Shown: in pieces, positions 1 to 5,278 of the stretch
How the letters are laid out: the number at the start of each line of letters is the position of its first letter
How positions within the stretch are numbered: position 1 is the stretch's first letter
Source of the DNA: Thermoflexales bacterium
Lineage (GTDB): Bacteria; Chloroflexota; Anaerolineae; Fen-1058
Direction: 5' to 3'
NCBI GenBank assembly: GCA_016931085.1
Contig: JAFGFO010000266.1
Span: 1 to 6,879 of the forward strand
DNA: 6,879 nt
Translations under genes and position numbers: made by a program
The notes under the pieces: model-generated
What the model was told of the DNA's origin: nothing
Database searches by the model: none
Seen by the model: the letters and a program-made list of their open reading frames with translations, nothing else

Positions 1-2
1 GC

Positions 3-230
3 GAGTCATTTGCCAGCAATCGTGATAAGCAGACCCAATGGGTGGCGTTCACGCGTCGTTTGCAAGCAAGCGAAGCCCCCGCAAGCCTGAGTGAAGCCAT
101 CCGGGTTATTGCAGCTTTTCTTCAACCTGTGGCACAAGCGCTTTCCGAAGGACATCCCTTTGATTGCCGTTGGCTGCCTGATCGTGGATGCTGGGAAGGT
201 GATCGAGCGCCAAATCAGGACCGCACTTGA
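3..230 (+). CDS. C-terminal part of an AbiEii/AbiGii-type nucleotidyltransferase toxin (5' end outside window)
   Basis: The frame is open from the first bases of the window and stops with TGA at 228-230, so only the last ~75 residues are visible. The segment DKQTQWVAFTRRLQ, followed by a helical stretch ending FLQPVAQALSEGHPFDCRW, resembles the C-terminal end of the AbiEii/AbiGii nucleotidyltransferase family. Members of that family usually show NPxKQTQWxAFLRR, then FLxPVLxALxxGxxFxxxWPPGGPW. They are the toxin half of AbiE-type abortive-infection or toxin-antitoxin pairs and modify nucleic acid or nucleotides; their catalytic motifs lie upstream of this window. The end is slightly off-pattern, with PDRGCWEGDRAPNQDRT in place of the usual PGGPW ending, so the tail may be altered where it meets the integrase remnant. 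The call rests on recalled family wording, without an alignment. An in-frame ATG at 42 is internal to the homologous region and is not a likely start. Confidence 0.6.
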   Translation, partial: ESFASNRDKQTQWVAFTRRLQASEAPASLSEAIRVIAAFLQPVAQALSEGHPFDCRWLPDRGCWEGDRAPNQDRT

Positions 231-448
231 GTCAAGCGGCTATAAGCAACATTCTCGTTCAACCTGTCGTTGTTGTTCGGGATACCTTCTCCATCAACTT
301 TTTGCGCAATGGCGGCAACGTGTTCACGCTCCAGACCATCCTGGGGCATGCTACGATGAAAATGGTCAAAAAGTACCTGGCGCTGGCCCAGGCCGACGTT
401 GAGGCCGGGCACCGGCAGGCTTCGCCGGTGGCGAATTGGAGGTTGTGA
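227..448 (+). pseudogene. C-terminal stub of a tyrosine recombinase/integrase
   Basis: The frame opens with a TTG at 227 that overlaps the preceding stop, but recognisable homology begins only at the Arg codon at 278. From there it reads RDTFSINFLRNGGNVFTL, then LGHAT, then MVKKYLALAQADV, and it ends ASPVANWRL before TGA. This is the end of the catalytic domain of a phage/XerCD-type integrase. The box II Arg (R18 of this frame), the GHAT His (H41) and the nucleophilic Tyr (Y50) are all present. The His that normally lies three residues before the box II Arg is Val here. The N-terminal core-binding domain and the first catalytic Arg region are absent: a full integrase has about 300 residues, and fewer than 60 are homologous here. 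It cannot be an active recombinase and is best read as the scar of a mobile element next to the restriction island. There is no convincing ribosome binding site at 227. Confidence 0.75.
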
Positions 449-463
449 AAGCAAAATCTCATT

Positions 464-492
464 TTCTCAAATAGCCCAAGTGGTTGTATAAT
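464..492 (+). promoter_or_regulatory. Predicted sigma-70 type promoter of the hsd operon
   Basis: A perfect TATAAT lies at 487-492. A 4/6 match to the -35 hexamer (TTCTCA, 464-469) sits 17 bases upstream of it. Transcription would begin near 499, giving a leader of about 88 bases before the hsdR GTG. The -10 is flanked by GTTG (483-486) and CAAC (493-496). That small inverted repeat could be an operator or chance. No other promoter of comparable quality was seen before hsdR, so this one probably serves the whole operon. Confidence 0.6.
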
Positions 493-500
493 CAACATGT

Positions 501-525
501 CGCGCTCGTGTTCAACCCAAGCGCG
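501..525 (+). repeat. Small inverted repeat (hairpin) in the hsdR leader
   Basis: CGCGCT at 501-506 is the exact reverse complement of AGCGCG at 520-525, with a 13-base spacer. It lies just after the predicted transcription start and would form a 6-bp, GC-rich hairpin at the 5' end of the transcript. There is no following T-run, so it is not an intrinsic terminator. Its role is unknown; it may protect the 5' end or be a chance match in GC-rich DNA. Confidence 0.35.
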
Positions 526-537
526 CAGAGGCAGCAA

Positions 538-562
538 ATTGTCCAGACACTGTCTGGACAAT
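538..562. promoter_or_regulatory. Perfect 25-bp palindrome before hsdR (candidate operator)
   Basis: The arms ATTGTCCAGACA (538-549) and TGTCTGGACAAT (551-562) are exact reverse complements around a single C at 550. Each arm is itself a small dyad, TGTC-CA-GACA and TGTC-TG-GACA. The site can therefore also be read as two tandem 10-bp operators whose centres are 11 bp apart, about one helical turn. It lies between the predicted promoter and the start codon, at about +40 to +64, where a bound repressor could block transcription. In RNA it could form an 11-bp hairpin with a three-base loop, ending 12 bases before the ribosome binding site. No run of T follows, so it is not an intrinsic terminator. 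No regulator gene is in the window. Type I systems do not usually have a dedicated controller, so the cognate protein is unknown. Confidence 0.65.
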
Positions 563-586
563 GGATGACGAATCGGAGGATGTGCC

Positions 587-3253
587 GTGCCGCTTTCGGA
601 GCGCGCTACCCGCAAATCGTTGATCGACAAGGCTCTCACCGAGGTAGGTTGGACCCCTATTATCCCCTATGACGCCTATACCTCGCGTGACCTGGTTGCC
701 TTTGAAGAGTACCCCACGGCCAACGGCCCGGCCGACTATGCCCTCTTTCACAACGACGAGCCGCTGGCCATCGTAGAAGCTAAAAAGTTGGGGGTCGGCC
801 CGCAAAACGTGCTCAAGCAAGCCCAACGCTACGCCCAGGGCATCGCCGATAGCCCATTTGATTTTGACGGATTCCGCGTTCCCTTTGTCTATTCCACCAA
901 TGGCGAGACCATCTGGTTCCAAGACCTACGCGAGCCGCGCAGCCGTTCGCGCGAGGTGGCCAAGTTCCACACGCCAGGTGCCTTGCGCGATATGCTGACC
1001 CGCGACATGGATCCCGCCCGCGACTGGCTGCGCACGCAGCCGGTGGAATATCCCACGCTGCGCCCCTACCAGCGCGCAGCCATCGAGAGCGTCGAGTCCG
1101 CCTTGTTGGCCAACCGCCGGCGGATGCTGGTAGCCATGGCCACCGGCACCGGCAAGACCTTGACGGCCATTGCACTGCTGTATCGCCTGCTCAAGTCGGG
1201 TTACGCCCGCCGCATCCTTTTCCTGGTTGACCGCCGGGCGTTGGCCGCTCAAGCCGTCGTTGCCTTTTCTCGCTTCGAGCCTGAACCAGGGCTCAAGTTC
1301 GACAGGATTTACGAGGTCTACAGCCAGCGCTTCCATCCAGGTGATCTCGAAGACCAACGCTTTGACCCTCGAGTCCTCCCCACCTCCTACCTCACCAATC
1401 CTGACTTGGGCCAGGCGTTTGTTTACGTGTGCACGATCCAGCGTATGCAGATCAATCTTTTTGGCTTACCCGAGGGTGTTGGCTGGGCAAGCAGCCAGGC
1501 CGGTGAATCGGATGATGAATCGGACGCGCCGGTGCTCAACATCCCCATCCACGCCTTTGACGTCATCGTAGCTGACGAGTGCCACCGAGGATACACGGCT
1601 TCTGAAATGGGCAAGTGGCGCCAGGCACTCAAGCACTTCGACGCCATCCAGGTTGGCCTGACGGCCACACCGGCTGTCCACACCGTCTCTTACTTTGGCG
1701 ACATCGCATACCGCTATGAATACGACCGGGCCGTGAGCGAAGGGTACCTGGTGGATTACGACCCCATCGTCGTCAGCTCAGAGATTGCCGCCAAAGGGGC
1801 GTTCCTGCACCCTGGCGAGGAAGTGAGCTTGCAGGACCGGGAGACCGGCCAATTGCGCTTTGAGATGCTGGAAGACGAGCGCGAGCTGCCGGCTGCAACA
1901 TTGGATACGGAATGGGCCGCACCCGACCGCGATCGCAAGATCGTCCAAGAAATTGCCCACCACCTGCGCCAACAAGAGCAGGAGCGCAAGCATTTTCCCA
2001 AGACGCTCATCTTTGCCCACAACGACCTGCCCCACGTCTCTCACGCCGACCGATTGGTCGCTCTGCTGCGGGACGAGTTCGATCGCGGCGATGCCTTCGT
2101 TTGCAAAATTACCGGCAGCCCCTCGGTGGATCGCCCCTTGCAGCGCATCCGTGAATTTCGCAACCGGCCCGAGCCAGGCGTGGTGGTGACTGTAGATTTG
2201 CTCTCGACCGGCGTAGACATCCCGGCCCTGGAGTGTATCGTTTTCCTGCGCCCCATCCAATCGCGCATCTTGTTCGAGCAAATGATGGGGCGGGGCACGC
2301 GCCGCTGCGACGAGATCGACAAGACCCACTTTACCGTCTTTGACGCGGTAGGCGTGTTGGAATATTTTGCCAAGGCCAGTGGCTTTACAACCGACCCACC
2401 CGACAAGCCAACGCGCAAGATCGCCGAGCTCATCCAGGCTATCTATGACAATCAGGATCGTGACTATAACGTCCGCGTGCTGGTGCGGCGACTGCAGCGC
2501 ATTGCCAAAGACGTATCGGGAGAAGGCCGCGAGATGTTCAAGCGCTTTATCCCCGACCGCGACATCGCCGCTTTTGCCCGCGCCTTGCCCCAGGCGATTG
2601 ACGAGGACTGGGCACGGACCATGCAGCTCTTGCGCGATCCTGATTTTCAGCAGTTGCTGCACGATTATCCCCGCGCCAGGCGCTTTTTCGTCATCGCCGA
2701 TTCGGCCCAGGACACGGTTGTTTCCGGCTATCTCATCCGCATGGCCGACGGCAAATCGGTGCGCCCGGCTGACTATTTGGCGGCTTTCGAGGCCTTTGTT
2801 CGCGAGAACCCCGACCACGTCGAGGCCATCCGCATCTTGTTGGACCGCCCTGTCGATTGGCGCACAGACGCGCTGCAAGAGCTGCGCCACAAGCTGGCCG
2901 CCCGCCCTGAAAGTTTTACCGAGGATCGCCTGCGCCGCGCTTACCAGCACGAGCTGGCCGACATTATCTCGATCGTCAAGCACGCGGCCAAGGGCGAGCC
3001 GCTTTTGTCGGCCGAGGAGCGGGTCAGGCGGGCCGTGGCCAGGGTGTGCGCCGGCAAGGTCTGGACATTGGAGCAAGAAAAGTGGCTCGAGCTGATCCGC
3101 AATCACCTGGTCGAAAACCTGGCGATTGACCGGGAGGATTTTGGCCTGCTCACCTTTAGCCGCGCCGGGGCGACCTGGGAACGCGTGAACCGTGACTTTG
3201 CCGGTCATCTGGAAGGGATCCTGGCACAAATCAACGAAGCAATGGCGACATGA
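587..3253 (+). CDS. hsdR: Type I restriction enzyme, R (motor/nuclease) subunit HsdR
   Basis: This is the ATP-dependent DNA translocase and endonuclease subunit, which cuts unmodified DNA when bound to HsdM and HsdS. Near the N-terminus a PD-(D/E)xK nuclease is visible as D50 with E64-A-K66 (AIVEAKK). The SF2 helicase motor follows: Walker A ATGTGKT at 185-191, DECH at 330-333, motif III TAT at 359-361, motif IV around LIFAHND (474-480), motif V around TVDLLSTGVDIPALE (535-549), and motif VI QMMGRGTRR at 565-573. The last ~250 residues fit the EcoEI-type R-subunit C-terminal domain, which binds the methylase core. The length of 888 aa is normal for this branch (EcoAI/EcoEI, Type IB-like). The start is GTG at 587: GGAGG at 575-579 is 7 bases upstream, and an in-frame TGA at 566-568 rules out any start before it. 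All key residues are intact, so it should be active. Long open frames on the opposite strand are codon-bias shadows. Confidence 0.95.
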   Translation: MPLSERATRKSLIDKALTEVGWTPIIPYDAYTSRDLVAFEEYPTANGPADYALFHNDEPLAIVEAKKLGVGPQNVLKQAQRYAQGIADSPFDFDGFRVPFVYSTNGETIWFQDLREPRSRSREVAKFHTPGALRDMLTRDMDPARDWLRTQPVEYPTLRPYQRAAIESVESALLANRRRMLVAMATGTGKTLTAIALLYRLLKSGYARRILFLVDRRALAAQAVVAFSRFEPEPGLKFDRIYEVYSQRFHPGDLEDQRFDPRVLPTSYLTNPDLGQAFVYVCTIQRMQINLFGLPEGVGWASSQAGESDDESDAPVLNIPIHAFDVIVADECHRGYTASEMGKWRQALKHFDAIQVGLTATPAVHTVSYFGDIAYRYEYDRAVSEGYLVDYDPIVVSSEIAAKGAFLHPGEEVSLQDRETGQLRFEMLEDERELPAATLDTEWAAPDRDRKIVQEIAHHLRQQEQERKHFPKTLIFAHNDLPHVSHADRLVALLRDEFDRGDAFVCKITGSPSVDRPLQRIREFRNRPEPGVVVTVDLLSTGVDIPALECIVFLRPIQSRILFEQMMGRGTRRCDEIDKTHFTVFDAVGVLEYFAKASGFTTDPPDKPTRKIAELIQAIYDNQDRDYNVRVLVRRLQRIAKDVSGEGREMFKRFIPDRDIAAFARALPQAIDEDWARTMQLLRDPDFQQLLHDYPRARRFFVIADSAQDTVVSGYLIRMADGKSVRPADYLAAFEAFVRENPDHVEAIRILLDRPVDWRTDALQELRHKLAARPESFTEDRLRRAYQHELADIISIVKHAAKGEPLLSAEERVRRAVARVCAGKVWTLEQEKWLELIRNHLVENLAIDREDFGLLTFSRAGATWERVNRDFAGHLEGILAQINEAMAT

Positions 3254-3255
3254 AG

Positions 3256-3304
3256 AGTAATGAGTAAAAAGTAATGAGTAAAAAGTAAGGAGTAAAGAGT
3301 AAGG
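3256..3304 (+). repeat. Seven tandem AGTAANN heptamers between hsdR and the four-helix-bundle gene
   Basis: Starting three bases after the hsdR stop, seven successive 7-base units all begin AGTAA. Their last two bases are TG, AA, TG, AA, GG, AG, GG. Seven is not a multiple of three, so the TAA in each unit falls in a new frame each time, and all three frames are closed within 21 bases. The GG ending of the last unit merges into the AAGGGGG ribosome binding site (3301-3307) of the next gene. The array resembles the short tandemly repeated heptamers known from cyanobacterial and other bacterial genomes, though that comparison is from memory. Confidence 0.85.
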
Positions 3305-3314
3305 GGGATGAAGA

Positions 3315-3830
3315 ATGAACTATGAGGAATGGGAGGCCAGTGCACCAGAGGCGTTCAGGGGAGATTCGCTTTGGAAGATAAAGGCTTACCGGCTGGCGCT
3401 TTTCGTGGGAGATGTGGGGTGGCACGATGTGTGCAAATTGGTGCAAGACCAGCGTACGCGAGGATTATCCGATCAGTTATACCGTGCATTGGGAAGCATC
3501 AGCGCGAATCTTGCAGAAGGATATTCGCGCAAGAGCAGTAAAGACAAGGCGCGCTTTTACGAGTATGCGCTAGGTTCCGCTCGCGAAAGCCGTGACTGGT
3601 ATTTCAAAGGCCGCTACATTCTTGGCGAGGCTGTCGTTACACATCGCCTGGACCTGCTTACAGAAATCATCCGATTGCTGATAACCATGGTCCCTCAACA
3701 GCGACAATCCAACCTTCGCGAAGAATCACCTGTCTATCGGATTACTACCCAAGCTGATGCACAAGACGACAGCGCAGGAGCGGAACTCTTGCACACCTTA
3801 TTTCAAAACATTCCACTACCCATCTCATAA
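3315..3830 (+). CDS. Four-helix-bundle protein (23S rRNA intervening-sequence / S23 family) inside the hsd operon
   Basis: The central part carries the family signature: LYRALGSISANLAEGYSR at about 55-72, then KARFYEYALGSARESRDW at about 78-95. The usual pattern is SIxxNIAEGxxR followed by FLxxALGSAxE. Helices can be placed at about 20-48, 52-70, 76-101 and 106-126. The first proteins of this family were found encoded in 23S rRNA intervening sequences. Relatives form small, positively charged oligomeric bundles, and the Avd accessory protein of diversity-generating retroelements has the same fold. The biochemical role of free-standing members is not established. The ATG at 3315 has AGGGGG 7 bases upstream (3302-3307). 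Another ATG at 3308 gives only a five-residue peptide. Residues beyond ~130 form a tail of about 40 that is not typical of the family and may be run-on into flanking DNA. The gene is not a normal part of Type I systems and is bracketed by oppositely oriented heptamer arrays, which suggests insertion. Confidence 0.85.
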   Translation: MNYEEWEASAPEAFRGDSLWKIKAYRLALFVGDVGWHDVCKLVQDQRTRGLSDQLYRALGSISANLAEGYSRKSSKDKARFYEYALGSARESRDWYFKGRYILGEAVVTHRLDLLTEIIRLLITMVPQQRQSNLREESPVYRITTQADAQDDSAGAELLHTLFQNIPLPIS

Positions 3831-3835
3831 CCGCC

Positions 3836-3855
3836 CATTACTCATTACTCATTAC
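3836..3855 (-). repeat. Inverted copy of the heptamer array before hsdM (about 2.9 CATTACT units)
   Basis: Reading CATTACT, CATTACT, CATTAC on the + strand, this is AGTAATG on the - strand, opposite to the arrays at 3256 and 5244. It starts five bases after the stop of the four-helix-bundle gene and ends at the GAGG (3856-3859) that serves hsdM. In this orientation it provides no stop or start codons to + strand ribosomes. It is complementary to the left-hand array across the four-helix-bundle gene. Confidence 0.8.
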
Positions 3856-3863
3856 GAGGCATC

Positions 3864-5255
3864 ATGGACGTTGTTCAAAAACTGTGGGGCTTTTGCAATA
3901 CCCTCCGCCACGACGGCATCAATTATGGCGACTATATTGAGCAGTTGACCTATCTGCTTTTCCTCAAGCTGGCCGAGGAGAAGGAACTTGCCATACCTGA
4001 CGATTACGGTTGGGCAGGTTTGCGGGAACGCGCTGGTGTGGATTTGCTCGATCACTATATCGCCACACTGCGCGAGCTGGGCAGGCAACAGGGCCTCTTG
4101 GGCGACATTTTTGCCGGGGCGCTTTCCCGCTTCCGCGAGCCGGTCAACCTGAAAAAACTGATCAGCCTGATCGACGAAACCGAGTGGGCCGCGCTCGACG
4201 TGGATTTGAAGGGCGAGGCCTACGAGGGATTGTTGCAAAAGTACGCCGCCGAGCAAAAGGGGGCCGGGCAGTACTTTACCCCGCGTCCCCTGATCCGTGC
4301 GATCGTGCGATGCGTGCAGCCTGATATCCGCGAGGCAGCCGATTTTACCATCCACGACCCGGCCTGCGGGACAGGCGGCTTTCTCATCGGCGCGGCCGAG
4401 TGGGTAGTCCAGGCCACAGGCGGGCGGCTCTCGCGTGAAGACCAGCGCCGGCTGCGGCGCGGCGTCTATTCTGGTGGTGAGCTGGTGCTGGAGACGCGCC
4501 GCCTGGCGCTGATGAACCTTTACCTGCACGAGATCGAGGGCGACATCCACTATGGCGATTCGATTGCCGAAGGAGATCCCGGCCAACGCTACAACGTCAT
4601 CCTGACCAATCCGCCCTTTGGCGTCAAGGGGGCGGGCGAGGTGCCGAGCCGCGAGGATTTCACCGTGGTCACCTCGAACAAGCAGCTCAACTTTATCCTG
4701 CACGTGATGACGATCCTCAAGCCAGGCGGTCGGGCGGCGATTGTATTGCCCGATAACGTCCTTTTTGAAGAGCACGCCGGGCGCGACGTGCGCAAGCTGC
4801 TGATGCAAGATTGCCAACTCCACACCATCCTGCGCCTGCCGGTGGGCACGTTCACTCCCTATTCCACCGGCGTCAAGGCCAACGTCGTCTTTTTCCGCAA
4901 GGGGGTGCCCACCCAAGACGTGTGGGTCTATGACCTGCGCACCAACGTGGACAAGGTGACCAAGGGCCATTCGCTGAGCGTCGAGTACTTTGCCGATTTT
5001 GTCGCCAGCTACGGCTCGCGCCACACCCCGCGGCCGGGTGAGCGGCAGGAGAGCGAACGATTTCGCCGTTTTAGCCGGCAAGACATTGCCGATGGCGACG
5101 ACAACCTGGATATATTCTGGTTGAAGGACGAGAGTCTGGAAAGCTCTGATGATTTGCCCGACCCGGTGGATTTGGTAGGCGAGGCGATGACGAGGCTCGA
5201 GACGGCGCTGGATGCGCTGAATGAGTTGGCGGGGATGTTGGGGAATAATGAGTAA
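3864..5255 (+). CDS. hsdM: Type I restriction-modification system, N6-adenine DNA methyltransferase subunit HsdM
   Basis: HsdM transfers a methyl group from S-adenosylmethionine to adenine N6 within the site chosen by HsdS, which protects host DNA. Two HsdM with one HsdS form the methylase core to which HsdR binds. The N-terminal ~125 residues (LWGFCNTLRHDGINYGDYIE, then LTYLLFLKL) are the helical HsdM_N domain. The methyltransferase domain begins around GQYFTPR (135-141). It holds the AdoMet-binding motif DPACGTGGF (165-173) and the catalytic NPPF (249-252). PGGRAAIVLPDNVLF (287-301) and LRLPVGTF (323-330) are typical of this family. At 463 aa it is slightly short but complete. The start is ATG 3864 with GAGG four bases upstream; it aligns with the family N-terminus. 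The last codons (AAT AAT GAG, then TAA) are written by the heptamer array at the hsdM-hsdS junction, so the very C-terminus (NNE) is probably repeat-derived. Confidence 0.96.
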   Translation: MDVVQKLWGFCNTLRHDGINYGDYIEQLTYLLFLKLAEEKELAIPDDYGWAGLRERAGVDLLDHYIATLRELGRQQGLLGDIFAGALSRFREPVNLKKLISLIDETEWAALDVDLKGEAYEGLLQKYAAEQKGAGQYFTPRPLIRAIVRCVQPDIREAADFTIHDPACGTGGFLIGAAEWVVQATGGRLSREDQRRLRRGVYSGGELVLETRRLALMNLYLHEIEGDIHYGDSIAEGDPGQRYNVILTNPPFGVKGAGEVPSREDFTVVTSNKQLNFILHVMTILKPGGRAAIVLPDNVLFEEHAGRDVRKLLMQDCQLHTILRLPVGTFTPYSTGVKANVVFFRKGVPTQDVWVYDLRTNVDKVTKGHSLSVEYFADFVASYGSRHTPRPGERQESERFRRFSRQDIADGDDNLDIFWLKDESLESSDDLPDPVDLVGEAMTRLETALDALNELAGMLGNNE

Positions 5256-5278
5256 TGAGTAATGAGTAATGAGTAAGA
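5244..5278 (+). repeat. AGTAATG heptamer array forming the hsdM stop and hsdS start
   Basis: Five units (AATAATG, three exact AGTAATG, AGTAAGA) span the hsdM-hsdS junction. Each AGTAATG contains TAATG, an overlapping stop and start, and the 7-base step moves it through all three frames. ATGs occur at 5248, 5255, 5262 and 5269. The ones at 5255 and 5262 run into a stop four codons later (Met-Ser-Asn-Glu or a near equivalent). Only the ATG at 5269 continues into HsdS. The array therefore works as a termination-reinitiation joint whatever frame the ribosome arrives in. Confidence 0.85.

Larger units (their letters stand above)
3257..3855. other. Candidate inserted cassette: four-helix-bundle gene inside an inverted repeat
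   Basis: The 22 bases at 3257-3278 match the reverse complement of 3834-3855 at 19 positions: 11 consecutive, then two mismatches, then 7, then one mismatch and one match. The loop between the arms is ~555 bases and contains the whole four-helix-bundle gene with its ribosome binding site. The inverted repeat can be read directly. That it marks a mobile cassette, or forms a processed RNA stem as in 23S rRNA intervening sequences, is inference. No obvious target-site duplication could be separated from the repeats. Confidence 0.5.

Noticed and set aside
251..257. ATTCTCG near the toxin/integrase junction, also present in the T-arm of the tRNA-like sequence (6871-6877), as a possible att duplication
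   Set aside because: Only seven bases match and the flanks diverge at once, so chance is likely.
91..402. 103-codon + strand frame across the toxin end and integrase stub
   Set aside because: It overlaps two recognisable remnants in other frames and resembles no family I know.
538..562. Palindrome as an intrinsic terminator for the upstream remnants
   Set aside because: No T-run follows on either strand, and it lies downstream of the predicted hsd promoter.
1778..3229. 483-codon open frame on the - strand opposite hsdR
   Set aside because: It is the complement of a frame that encodes HsdR with all motifs intact. It has no recognisable domain and arises from the GC-rich codon bias of hsdR.
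3256..5278. Heptamer arrays as a CRISPR array
   Set aside because: The units are 7 bases long and directly tandem, with no spacers and no cas genes.
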